Origin: a virus
Reading direction: 5' to 3' (one strand)
Virus record (IMG/VR): IMGVR_UViG_3300044641_010277
Span: 1 to 40,070 of that record
Length of the DNA stretch: 40,070 bases
Every line of letters begins with the position of its first letter. The stretch's first letter is position 1. The notes under the pieces are model-generated. The model made no database searches, was not told the DNA's origin, and saw only the letters and a program-made list of their open reading frames with translations. Below are positions 14,383 to 21,713 of this stretch, piece after piece. Made by a program: the position numbers and the translations under genes.

Positions 14383-14652
14383 TCAGCATCCTATCCCTTC
14401 GGCTTTTTTCCATTCTCTGCTTCCATCTTCCCTTTCGATTCTAGAGTAAATAAACCCATCCACCTGTAAGGCGGAACAGATAAAGCCCATTCGAAAACAA
14501 GCTCCTGTCTTACGCCTTTGAAGATAAACCTGGAAAGCTTGCTCCTGGACGGAATGATGATGGTTGCTTTCGGGAGTAAAAGCAAACGAATCAAAAAATG
14601 CTAATCTTGAATCCATAACTAAAACTTTTATAGCCTTAGTCTTAGTGTTCAT
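14383..14652 (-). CDS. Hypothetical protein (89 aa)
   Basis: The ATG at 14650-14652 follows GGAGGT by five bases and is chosen over an ATG 54 bases upstream that lacks a ribosome-binding site. The product begins MNTKTKAIKVLVMDSRL and has a helix around residues 33-48 and a beta-rich C-terminus. Two cysteines near the middle (ACFRMGFIC). No family recognised. Confidence 0.65.
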   Translation of the reverse strand: MNTKTKAIKVLVMDSRLAFFDSFAFTPESNHHHSVQEQAFQVYLQRRKTGACFRMGFICSALQVDGFIYSRIEREDGSREWKKAEGIGC

Positions 14653-14743
14653 TCTGAACCTCCAAACTTGATAAAAACAGTTGCAAGGAATAATGGCAAA
14701 GCCCAAACCTTGACAAGCTTTGCAATGGTAAGGAAAACCAGTG

Positions 14744-15646
14744 TCAAAACTTTACTGCCTCGCATTCTTTGGAACTCAACTCAAGCTCTATTTCAGATCT
14801 AACTTTTTTAGACACAGATTCTCCATCCCACGAGAAACAGATCAAGTCTGACTCTCCATAAAGTCGACCAGATCGATGCACAGAGAACCCTTCCCCAGGT
14901 TGGAGAGCGATCAAGTATTCTGCTCCCCCCCCCATTCTCCCGGCGTCACCCTGGGCACAATAACCTTCAGCAAGAATCTTTGGTTTGTCCAAAAACATCA
15001 ATCTGTCTTCTCTGTTTTTACAGAATTTACAGACTTGATTCTCTCTAGACTTCTCTAAAGCCCAATTTTCAAACTCAATTAAAGACCTAGTTGATTCAAC
15101 CCTGTCTTCTTTAATAGACGGAACACTATTAAATGAATTTAACTCAAAAAATAAACAAAACTTTTCTATGGTATCCCTTTTCCACAAGAACCATTCTATA
15201 TACTCATCATTGTCTGCATCTTCAGAAAATGAGATCGGCAACTTGGTGTAGTCTCCGTGTCTTGGAGAAGGGTTGTCTCGAAGCCAAAGATCAAAGCCCA
15301 ATTGAGCTTGTGAGCTATTAACTGGAATCTTGTGCTCACACTTCCCGGCAAACTTACCTAGCAACTTCCATGAACCACGGAAACCGCTTTGATCCATAAT
15401 CAATACGATAGCTGTTTTACCAGGCTCTTCTCCCTCATTTAATAGCTCTAGAGTGTGACACTTTTCCTTCCCATCAATTACTGAGCAAAGAGCCCATCCT
15501 TCCGATATTTTTTTGTCTGGTGTTGGGAAGTTAACTAGAGACTCTTCGCGACCTCTACCCTTCTCCCCAATAGACAAAAGCTTTGATGAAGAGTAAATAT
15601 AAGGAACTAGTCCGAATTTTTTTGAAACCGTGAAAAAATTAGCCAT
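14744..15646 (-). CDS. Hypothetical protein (300 aa) with CxxC motif and G9 tract
   Basis: The ATG at 15644-15646 is preceded by GGAGGTAACA; an in-frame TTG upstream only reads through the ribosome-binding site. The protein has mixed alpha/beta composition, with CKFC near residue 212 (NQVCKFCKNRED) as a possible half zinc site. Coding-strand ATGGGGGGGGGAGCA near residue 244 contains nine consecutive G bases, a slippage-prone tract that would shift the frame if altered by one base. Largest of the five genes right of the GTAATAC array; function unknown. Confidence 0.72.
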   Translation of the reverse strand: MANFFTVSKKFGLVPYIYSSSKLLSIGEKGRGREESLVNFPTPDKKISEGWALCSVIDGKEKCHTLELLNEGEEPGKTAIVLIMDQSGFRGSWKLLGKFAGKCEHKIPVNSSQAQLGFDLWLRDNPSPRHGDYTKLPISFSEDADNDEYIEWFLWKRDTIEKFCLFFELNSFNSVPSIKEDRVESTRSLIEFENWALEKSRENQVCKFCKNREDRLMFLDKPKILAEGYCAQGDAGRMGGGAEYLIALQPGEGFSVHRSGRLYGESDLICFSWDGESVSKKVRSEIELELSSKECEAVKF

Positions 15647-15691
15647 TGTTACCTCCAAAAAAAAATAAAAAAGTTAAAAAAGTTAAAAAAA

Positions 15692-15886
15692 CTAATCGCG
15701 CCAATCGCGAGACACTCGCGACAGCCTAGACCATTCGTTACCTTTTCCGTCGGTTGCAAAAGAAGCAGTCAGAAATTTTCCACCTAAGCCAAACGCCTGA
15801 ATCTCTACTGAATGAGATACAGCTATTGCTCCGCACTCGGAACCCTGAAAAAAAGTTTGAACTGAAAAACTTGGCAAACAGAACAT
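15692..15886 (-). CDS. Hypothetical small protein (64 aa), first gene of the early operon
   Basis: The ATG at 15884-15886 follows GGAGGTAACAAG, almost the same leader as the next gene (GGAGGTAACA). Short beta-rich product starting MFCLPSFSVQTFF, with no known motif. T-rich tracts precede both ribosome-binding sites on the minus strand. Between this gene and the next lie A/T-rich tandem units (AAAAAAGTT) at about 15666-15690. Confidence 0.62.
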   Translation of the reverse strand: MFCLPSFSVQTFFQGSECGAIAVSHSVEIQAFGLGGKFLTASFATDGKGNEWSRLSRVSRDWRD

Positions 15887-15921
15887 CTTGTTACCTCCAA
15901 GAAAAAAAATGTGCTCCCCCC

Positions 15922-15950
15922 AATAAGCACACAACGAGCTAACCTGTCAA
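15922..15950 (-). promoter_or_regulatory. Weak candidate early promoter
   Basis: On the minus strand a perfect -35 TTGACA (15950-15945) is followed after 17 bases by CTTATT (15927-15922), only a 3/6 match to TATAAT. It would start transcription about 30 bases before the first early gene. The surrounding AGGGGTTGACAG also occurs at 18488-18499, next to another gene start without a -10 there, so a protein-binding site is an alternative. Confidence 0.35.
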
Positions 15951-16025
15951 CCCCTTGAGCAAAAATCAACTACCAAAAACAGGACCCAAAGCGAACCGCA
16001 CAACAGAGCAAACACAACAGTAAGT

Positions 16026-16068
16026 CGGCCTGAGCTAGCTTGCGCTACTCGCAGACTAGCTCAGGCCG
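16026..16068. promoter_or_regulatory. Perfect 13-bp hairpin with inner stem
   Basis: CGGCCTGAGCTAG (16026-16038) and CTAGCTCAGGCCG (16056-16068) are exact complements; the 17-nt loop contains TGCG and CGCA that pair again. No T-run follows on either strand, so it is not a classic terminator. Possible roles include a protein-binding site, a structured leader or a cruciform at an origin. Confidence 0.65.
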
Positions 16069-16072
16069 CAAT

Positions 16073-16113
16073 CCCCAAGCCTTCGCTTCGCTTCGGTGGC
16101 CTCCGGCCAGGGT
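16073..16113. repeat. 41-bp intergenic repeat, copy A
   Basis: Starts CCCCAAGCCTTCGCTTCGCT and ends CGGCCAGGGT. It matches positions 35373-35413 at 40 of 41 bases, same orientation. The element contains TGGCC-TCC-GGCCA, a 5-bp hairpin, and the only difference between copies is the middle base of its loop. This copy lies about 190 bases upstream of the first early gene. Confidence 0.9.
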
Positions 16114-16246
16114 TGCCTGCCTGAGCTTGCTTCTCGTTGCAGCAAACCCCTCCGCCCAACACCAACCCCAACCGCCAGGGATTATGATTAGGGTAAGGCC
16201 CGCTCTGTGTCCCTCTCCAGGTTGGAGTGCCTCTTCCTCTCCTTAT

Positions 16247-16268
16247 CCCTCTCCCTGTTGGCCCGCCC
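16247..16268 (-). other. G-quadruplex motif on the minus strand
   Basis: Plus strand shows CCC at 16247-16249, 16253-16255, 16262-16264 and 16266-16268, so the minus strand reads four G3 runs with loops of 1, 6 and 3 bases. This meets the usual G3N1-7 rule. It sits in the pyrimidine-rich part of the divergent gap. Confidence 0.6.
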
Positions 16269-16362
16269 TGCTTATCTGTCCCCCTGCCTGCCTGCCTGCG
16301 CCTGGTTGACTACGCCTGCGCCCACTTCGCCTACAGAGTCTCACTGCTGCGCGGTTTGGCGT

Positions 16363-16388
16363 GAAAAATTTTTTGAAAAAATTTTTTG
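16363..16388. repeat. Tandem A-tract/T-tract repeat upstream of the plus-strand genes
   Basis: GAAAAATTTTTTG (16363-16375) is immediately followed by a second unit with A6T6 (16375-16388), a 12-13 bp period. Such phased A/T tracts bend DNA. They lie about 80-100 bases before the first rightward gene, where an upstream promoter element or regulator site would be expected. No convincing -35/-10 pair was found. Confidence 0.45.
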
Positions 16389-16464
16389 AAAGCTGGAGGA
16401 AAAAACTAGGAGTCTGAGAATAACTTTGAAAATCCAAAAATTTATCGCTCGGAGGTAAGACAAG

Positions 16465-17121
16465 ATGGCTAGCAAGATTAAGACTTTGAAACAACAAGTC
16501 GAAGAGAGTGTTCAACTTGGGAAAGAAGTTTCTTCTTTGGCTTACGCTACACTGGAAGTCTTCGGTGAAAGTGAGCATCAACATCTTCTTGATTTCGCTA
16601 AGACTTGCATTGGCGAAAACAGATACCTAATCGAAACCAGACAGGTTGATTCACTCAGAATCAATCTACAAGCTCTAATGTCTTCGGGAGTTGAAGTAGC
16701 TATGATGGATGGGGTTGACTTCGGAATCTTCAACTATGAAAAAGTCAAGCCAAACAACTATCAGAGAAAGCTTTTTTCAGAGCTTCTAAGCTCAGGCTAT
16801 ACCGCAGAACTTGCTCTTGAGGAAATCAAGAAAAATTCAACCCCACCAACCAACGCGCAGGCAGAAGGTTGCGCTCTCTATTTCATAGACGGAAAGCCTG
16901 CATACGAGGAAAGAAATATCACGATTGGGGTCAATGTATACTGCATTGGCAAGTATCAAGATGTTCCATCTATTTGGAATATAAAGTGCAGAGAGGAGAA
17001 GAAGCAGTTTATTTCTGAAGACGGCCAGATCTATGCTGTTCTTCCATTAAACAACTTTGCAAAGTTGATGACAAACGGTTTCACTGTTAGTCAAGTTTTA
17101 GATATGAAGGAGGTCAAATAA
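16465..17121 (+). CDS. Hypothetical protein (218 aa), first rightward gene
   Basis: Unrecognised. GGAGGT precedes the ATG by seven bases. The N-terminal 45 residues are helical and charged; the remainder is mixed alpha/beta, with SGYTAELALEEIKK near 108-121 and a beta-rich C-terminal third. No membrane helix, signal peptide or enzyme motif. It heads a three-gene plus-strand group, the only rightward transcription in the window, so it may be a regulatory or host-interaction gene expressed separately from both large operons. Confidence 0.8.
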   Translation: MASKIKTLKQQVEESVQLGKEVSSLAYATLEVFGESEHQHLLDFAKTCIGENRYLIETRQVDSLRINLQALMSSGVEVAMMDGVDFGIFNYEKVKPNNYQRKLFSELLSSGYTAELALEEIKKNSTPPTNAQAEGCALYFIDGKPAYEERNITIGVNVYCIGKYQDVPSIWNIKCREEKKQFISEDGQIYAVLPLNNFAKLMTNGFTVSQVLDMKEVK

Positions 17122-17853
17122 ATGTCTGTCACAGTGAAGAATCAAAACAAAACCGAATTCTACGTTAACCATGAAGGCGTAAGCCTTTTTATAGAGAGGC
17201 TAGGGTTCTTCTTTTTCCCTGATAACTGCTTCTCGTTCGGTTACGTAGATGGAAGAAAGTGCGTATGGAATCACTTTGTCCCAGACAATGGATCTGGTCA
17301 AAAAGACTTTGGTCAAACTGAATCAAGTTTATCTTCTGGATTTGATCCAGAATCAATAATTGACTTCGAAGATCTCCCTAAGTGCGGCTTTTCATTCGAG
17401 GAGGCAGCACTTGTTTATGGCATAAACTTCCAACACGAATCTGCCTTCACCAACCCAAAGTTATCTGACAGTAACTCAGAGCTAGAACGATGGATTGGCA
17501 AGTCAATTGGAGAAACTACTCTTTTTAGACTGAATCTCGCCATTCTCTCAAAGAGACTAAAGATGCCTCCATCCGTTGCAACAAAGATCATTGAATGCCA
17601 GATGATCGAGGAGGGGTTTCAGATAGTTCTTCCTAGGCATCATTTCGAGAACTTGAGCAGAGGAAGGGGGTCCTGTAGATCTCTGGACTCAAACGGGAAT
17701 ATCGTTTGGGGGAAGAGGGTTGATGAAGGCTATCTTGTCGGCAAAGGCAAATGGATTGTTAACGGTAATGACGGTTTTTCTAGGAAGAAGGATGTTTCTT
17801 GGAGAGTTGAAACCGTGAAGATCGGCAACCAGAATTACACTATGGCTTTTTAA
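17122..17853 (+). CDS. Hypothetical protein (243 aa), second rightward gene
   Basis: Unrecognised. The ATG directly follows the preceding TAA and has AGGAGGT eight bases upstream, inside the end of the first gene, so the pair is co-translated. Residues 1-60 are aromatic-rich (LGFFFFPDNCFSFGY); the middle is helical; the C-terminal 50 residues are glycine/lysine/tryptophan-rich strands. No known motif. Confidence 0.8.
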   Translation: MSVTVKNQNKTEFYVNHEGVSLFIERLGFFFFPDNCFSFGYVDGRKCVWNHFVPDNGSGQKDFGQTESSLSSGFDPESIIDFEDLPKCGFSFEEAALVYGINFQHESAFTNPKLSDSNSELERWIGKSIGETTLFRLNLAILSKRLKMPPSVATKIIECQMIEEGFQIVLPRHHFENLSRGRGSCRSLDSNGNIVWGKRVDEGYLVGKGKWIVNGNDGFSRKKDVSWRVETVKIGNQNYTMAF

Positions 17854-17865
17854 GGAGGTCTTTAA

Positions 17866-18063
17866 ATGTTTGAATTGATTAGAAAAAGTGACAATCTCCT
17901 AATCAGTAGGCACAAAACACTCCTAAGCGCCTTCCGTAAAGCTGCTTTACTTCAGAGGAAGTCAAAGCAGTCTGGTAGTTTTCTCGGAATCAAGATCGCA
18001 AAGAACGGAGACACTCCTTCTCTGGAGGAATGGGAAAATGTTATTGACCATCTAATGACATAA
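17866..18063 (+). CDS. Hypothetical small basic protein (65 aa), third rightward gene
   Basis: AAGGAGGT lies seven bases before the ATG. The first 45 residues are basic and partly helical (FRKAALLQRKSKQ), the rest slightly acidic. Size and charge would suit a small nucleic-acid or protein-binding regulator, but nothing specific is recognised. It ends 18 bases before the shared terminator. Confidence 0.72.
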   Translation: MFELIRKSDNLLISRHKTLLSAFRKAALLQRKSKQSGSFLGIKIAKNGDTPSLEEWENVIDHLMT

Positions 18064-18080
18064 TCTACTAGTCAGACCAA

Positions 18081-18114
18081 AAAAGACCCAGGAGTTTTTG
18101 CTCCTGGGTCTTTT
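18081..18114. terminator. Bidirectional terminator between convergent operons
   Basis: Perfect 14-bp inverted repeat: AAAAGACCCAGGAG (18081-18094), loop TTTTTG, CTCCTGGGTCTTTT (18101-18114), followed by more T on the plus strand and by T-rich sequence on the minus strand. It ends both the rightward three-gene group and the leftward late operon. Confidence 0.93.
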
Positions 18115-18121
18115 ATTTTTT

Positions 18122-18484
18122 TTACTTGCTAACCTGCCTCAATACCGCAGACACTGCACCCACCAAAATCGAATCTAAGTCACCAGGCAGATTAACGCTA
18201 GTCCTCAGTCCCCAATCAACAACCGTCCTGCTGTCCTCCTCAATCAGCCTCGGCGAAAAGCTTACTTGCGGTTGCAGGCTAGCCATCATTGAAGCCAACC
18301 TGCTAGCTGGCTTTCCACTTCCATCCGTTTGCTCACTCTTACTCTCGTTCACACTCGTTACCTCTTTCCTTTTCTTCTCGTCATCTCTACCTGAAACCGC
18401 TTCGATTAAATCTTTGGTCATCTCTGCGATCTCAATTCCGTTTTTGATTTTCTCTTGCCATCTCCCAATGTTTTCGTTTGTCAT
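18122..18484 (-). CDS. Hypothetical protein (120 aa), last late gene
   Basis: Unrecognised. N-terminal helix, a disordered serine/lysine/glutamate middle (about 33-58), then a hydrophobic helix-prone C-terminus. No transmembrane helix or lipobox, so it does not resemble a spanin. It directly follows the endolysin and precedes the terminator, so expression with the lysis genes is likely. AGGGG lies about ten bases before the ATG. Confidence 0.65.
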   Translation of the reverse strand: MTNENIGRWQEKIKNGIEIAEMTKDLIEAVSGRDDEKKRKEVTSVNESKSEQTDGSGKPASRLASMMASLQPQVSFSPRLIEEDSRTVVDWGLRTSVNLPGDLDSILVGAVSAVLRQVSK

Positions 18485-18504
18485 AATCTGTCAACCCCTA
18501 CCCG

Positions 18505-19221
18505 TCACCCCTGCCATCTTGCTCCATAACCTCTGACATCAATGTGTACAAATCCGCTTCCAGGATAATAGCCTACTCCGCCATCATCTCCTATGACGGA
18601 TTCTGCCACTTCCAACAACTTCTCCGTGCTCACGTTACCGCAAATATCCGCAGCTAGTCCATCGATGTGACAACTGTTACTAGCTCCGCCAACCGATCTA
18701 TTGTAAGCAGGTGGCCTGTATGCTGATAAAATTCTCAGAGGTCCAACTTTCTCCCTAATCTTTTCTAGCATTTGAATCAACTTCGGAGAAACTCTTACAT
18801 ATTTGTAAGTTTCGGTATCATGGCAAAAGAATTCACTTGCAGAAAAATTGTTGCTAAGCTTGAAATCTGGCTCAACATCTAGCAATCTTGCTGCATCATA
18901 TGCGTTTGTTACTCCGTATTTATTGGCTTCAGTTTCTGAAATCAAAGCCATTTTAACGGAACCTCCAGGGAAGTTGACTACTCCAGAAGGGTCTTTTTTG
19001 CCATTGTTTTGATGACTTTTTTTGTCACTACTATCACTGCTTCTCCCAAGAAAAAGCTTCCCGATCTCCTCGTCAACTTTGATGGCTAAACCCAATCTGC
19101 TAGCGATATCTCTGCACAACTGAACTTCTCTATCAGTTTCGAGATTGCAGGACCAATCGATTTTGTCAGCAGGGCAAAACAATCTAAGCTTCTTTTTCTG
19201 GCTTTGATTCTCTTGATTCAT
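18505..19221 (-). CDS. Endolysin, M15-type D,D-peptidase
   Basis: 238 aa starting at an ATG (19219-19221) with GGAG nine bases upstream; longer in-frame starts lie in the holin gene. The catalytic domain spans about 115-238. Zinc-binding and catalytic residues are visible: HIDGLAAD (His185, Asp192) and FVHIDVR (His226), with SAYRPPAYNR upstream, typical of peptidase M15 enzymes that cleave peptidoglycan cross-bridges. The N-terminal 80 residues are a separate linker or binding part. No signal peptide, so export depends on the holin, whose gene overlaps by 38 nt. Confidence 0.88.
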   Translation of the reverse strand: MNQENQSQKKKLRLFCPADKIDWSCNLETDREVQLCRDIASRLGLAIKVDEEIGKLFLGRSSDSSDKKSHQNNGKKDPSGVVNFPGGSVKMALISETEANKYGVTNAYDAARLLDVEPDFKLSNNFSASEFFCHDTETYKYVRVSPKLIQMLEKIREKVGPLRILSAYRPPAYNRSVGGASNSCHIDGLAADICGNVSTEKLLEVAESVIGDDGGVGYYPGSGFVHIDVRGYGARWQG

Positions 19222-19729
19222 TGTCAATTTTCTCCATTTCTTTACTTTCAACTTTTGACAGTCTTCTCTCAAGTTCGTCTAGTTTCTTGTCTGCAACATC
19301 CGCAAAACGGTTCATTAGTTTTTTGGCCCTAGGATTATCAGACAATGAAGCCGCATTTCTTAGAACACTGGTAGCTTCTGCTAGTATTACTGCACCTTCA
19401 ATAACTTTAGCAACAAACACAGAGCCAAAAAATCCCATGTCCCTAATTCCCCAAGCAACAACCAAAACGATAACCCAGAGTAGCCACTTTAAAATGCTTC
19501 TAGTTGCTCTGCTTGGCGAAAATCTGTGTTCTCTCCAGGCTAACCATGATCCTAAAACTAAATCCAAAAACCAAAACAATGTAACCCAGAACACAGGACT
19601 GCTAAAGGCGAATCCATCCAACTTAGACCAAAGAAAACCCCAAACAAATATCAGGCAAGATTTCATTCCGCCTTCGCCTGATAATTCTGAAAGATGGCTT
19701 GAAAAGTATTTCAACCTTACTTCCTCCAT
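19184..19729 (-). CDS. Holin, multi-span membrane protein
   Basis: 181 aa. Hydrophobic segments lie at about 22-36, 43-65, 82-101 and 103-122, followed by a charged coiled-coil tail of about 50 residues. The pattern WFLDLVLGSWLAW, a basic loop, then ILKWLLWVIVLVV and ILAEATSVLRNA resembles the phage_holin_4 family. Holins open the inner membrane at the programmed time so that the endolysin reaches the wall. AAGGA lies five bases before the ATG; a second ATG at residue 22 might give a dual-start product. Confidence 0.82.
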   Translation of the reverse strand: MEEVRLKYFSSHLSELSGEGGMKSCLIFVWGFLWSKLDGFAFSSPVFWVTLFWFLDLVLGSWLAWREHRFSPSRATRSILKWLLWVIVLVVAWGIRDMGFFGSVFVAKVIEGAVILAEATSVLRNAASLSDNPRAKKLMNRFADVADKKLDELERRLSKVESKEMEKIDNESRESKPEKEA

Positions 19730-19730
19730 C

Positions 19731-20033
19731 TTATTCCTTGCCTTCTAGGAGTTTGATGATGGCTTCATTCTGGGCTTTTAGTGCTAGAAGAGAAGCCTTA
19801 GAAAAAGACAAATCAGCAGGCACAATGGATCTCAACTCTGTGGCTTTCTCTTCTGAAATCTTTACTTCAGATGACAATTCTTGTCCATTGGAAAAATACT
19901 GAACAGCTTCTTCTTCTGTTTCAAACCATTTCCAGCCATCATTTTTCTCTTCTTTGTTTTTGCTGGTAAGTGACCATCCTGGCCCATGGATTTCGTTTGC
20001 TTTTTGTAGTTCGTTATTCTTCTTGTAAAACAT
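19731..20033 (-). CDS. Hypothetical protein next to the fibre gene (100 aa)
   Basis: The preferred ATG (20031-20033) overlaps the fibre stop as TAATG, giving MFYKKNNELQKANEIHGPGW; an ATG 18 bases upstream is possible. Residues about 35-50 (DGWKWFETEEEAVQYF) resemble short aromatic motifs seen in small genes that follow tail-fibre genes; a fibre-assembly helper is an inference from position. The C-terminus is helical. Confidence 0.62.
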   Translation of the reverse strand: MFYKKNNELQKANEIHGPGWSLTSKNKEEKNDGWKWFETEEEAVQYFSNGQELSSEVKISEEKATELRSIVPADLSFSKASLLALKAQNEAIIKLLEGKE

Positions 20034-21355
20034 TATTTTGCTACCGTCCATCCCTTTCCAGTTGCTATTGCCAAATCAGCCCCACTCAAAGAAGCCGCGC
20101 CAGGGTTACCGGTTACATTTACAGTTTGCGTTCCAGAAGCAGTTCCCAGATTAGTAAATACTTCCACAATAGCATCTCTTGTAAGTTGGCAATTGAGAAA
20201 GCTAATTGAAAAACGCATTCCTGTTCCCTGAAACCTTCTTAAGTTTGGGCAACTTGAGAAGATCCCAGAAGAACCCGTTGTAACAGAAGATAGGTTCATA
20301 GGTCCAACTTCTTCAAGATTTGCATTTTGAAGAAATAGGCTTGATATAGTCGTTACTCCAATAACCATATTTAACACAGAAGCATCCCTAAAACTTGTCT
20401 GCTGAAACGCAGAGGTCATTGACGTTAATAATCCAGATCCAAATGTCATAGACGGTAAGAACTGAATTCCAGAACCTATAAAAGTACTACTTAAGTTTGT
20501 GCAGCTAGGAGCATTTATGGCCCCTAGAAACCTAATCAGTGAATATGTGTATGAAAAAGCAGAAGAAAGTGTTGTGCAAGCAGTAAAACTGTATGCAGGT
20601 ATAAATTTTAAAGAGTGACACTCAGAAACAAATGAACTCCACAATGTAGCTGCAGAAGTGTTAAAAAATGGAAGCTCTACAAGATCAAGGCAACCTGAAA
20701 ACATACTGTCTACACGGTTGCTTTTTAGGTTAGCTGGAACTTCAACAATCCTTAGATTAGCTAAACCAGTGAATTGTGTGCTATTACTAATTGTGTTTCC
20801 GTCATAAGACAGCCACCTAGCCCTTCTCAATCTCCTTGCTGGAGCAACTAATGTCCCTCCGAACACTGGAGCAGAGGACAAATTAGGACTAGAAATCACA
20901 ACATCTAGCCAACCTGTAGAGTATGCACTAGATCCCGCTGAAGAATGTTTCCTGTCTAAACTAAATGCAGTTATGTTATTTGCGGCTTGTGGTGTAACTG
21001 TAATCAAACACTGCCTGAAGCCTTCGCTCGTTAAAGTCCCACTAGACACATCTGCCCAAGCGATATTCCTGGAAGCTACACTTCCGCTTGAAAAGTTTTG
21101 CGGAGAACTTCCATCTCCCCAATTAACCGTATAAGCTCCAGAACAACTAAAGGCAACCCAATTTGAATCCCTATTGTTAACAGCAAGCAACCCTACAAAC
21201 TTTTGCTCCGTAGCCAATACGGTTGGCATAGGGAGCCAATCTGAAGGCCTCTCCCAAACCTCTACCTCTCCCCCTCCATTTCCACTTCCATCTAATGCTG
21301 TAACTTCTGAAATAAAATTTTCATCAATCAACATTTTAGCTAACCAATCTTCCAC
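20033..21355 (-). CDS. Tail fibre-like protein with BspA-type leucine-rich repeats
   Basis: Up to 440 aa. After an N-terminal linker comes a beta domain containing NWGDGSS (PKD-like), then from about 160 to 380 a series of imperfect 22-24-residue repeats of BspA/DUF285 type (for example LVELPFFNTSAATLWSSFV). The C-terminus TVNVTGNPGAASLSGADL is a familiar ending of phage and bacterial surface proteins of this kind. Likely host receptor binding. The start is uncertain: a GTG at 21353-21355 within the previous gene or an ATG at 21332-21334 just after its TAA, both without a strong ribosome-binding site. Confidence 0.72.
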   Translation of the reverse strand: MEDWLAKMLIDENFISEVTALDGSGNGGGEVEVWERPSDWLPMPTVLATEQKFVGLLAVNNRDSNWVAFSCSGAYTVNWGDGSSPQNFSSGSVASRNIAWADVSSGTLTSEGFRQCLITVTPQAANNITAFSLDRKHSSAGSSAYSTGWLDVVISSPNLSSAPVFGGTLVAPARRLRRARWLSYDGNTISNSTQFTGLANLRIVEVPANLKSNRVDSMFSGCLDLVELPFFNTSAATLWSSFVSECHSLKFIPAYSFTACTTLSSAFSYTYSLIRFLGAINAPSCTNLSSTFIGSGIQFLPSMTFGSGLLTSMTSAFQQTSFRDASVLNMVIGVTTISSLFLQNANLEEVGPMNLSSVTTGSSGIFSSCPNLRRFQGTGMRFSISFLNCQLTRDAIVEVFTNLGTASGTQTVNVTGNPGAASLSGADLAIATGKGWTVAK

Positions 21356-21695
21356 TTACTACAAGGCTAACCGTGCTAGAAGAACTACTTTTTACCTGAA
21401 TTCTTGCAAACATCATTGCTGTCTCGGTTTTAAAAGTTTCATTTGCAGCATTGCTTGCAAGCATTGGCCAAGCGGTTCCATAATGCAAAGGCACAAAGTT
21501 TCCATTTGAATCGATTCTCCCCTGAACGATTCTTACTTCAATTGCTGCAGAAGAGATACCATTCATAAAAAGCAGACTCTTATTCAGAGCGAATGGTTCA
21601 CCTTGGTTTGTCCAAGCTCCAGCGGTAGATCCAATGGTAGCGGACTCAAGAACAAAAAGTTCTTTGATAAATTCAGGGTTAGGATGAGCTATCAT
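21336..21695 (-). CDS. Hypothetical tail-tip protein (119 aa)
   Basis: Predicted all-beta, serine/threonine-rich at the C-terminus. GAGGAA lies seven bases before the ATG. Located between the 924-aa tail protein and the leucine-rich-repeat fibre, so probably a structural tail-tip or adaptor component. No recognised domain. Confidence 0.68.
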   Translation of the reverse strand: MIAHPNPEFIKELFVLESATIGSTAGAWTNQGEPFALNKSLLFMNGISSAAIEVRIVQGRIDSNGNFVPLHYGTAWPMLASNAANETFKTETAMMFARIQVKSSSSSTVSLVVSGRLVS

Positions 21696-21713
21696 TTATG
21701 TTTCCTCTTCTTT

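Larger units (their letters stand above)
15951..16464. other. Long GC-rich structured non-coding gap between divergent operons
   Basis: About 510 bases without a convincing gene. The plus strand is strongly pyrimidine-rich from about 16140 to 16340, with CTGC repeats near 16283-16300. GC content is visibly higher than in the AT-rich genes on both sides. The gap contains a long hairpin, one copy of the 41-bp repeat, a G-quadruplex motif and A/T tracts, listed separately. An open plus-strand frame at 16040-16309 is low-complexity and lacks a ribosome-binding site. Confidence 0.7.

Noticed and set aside
16040-16309. 89-codon plus-strand frame in the divergent gap
   Set aside because: Low-complexity proline/serine/cysteine content from pyrimidine-rich DNA and no ribosome-binding site.
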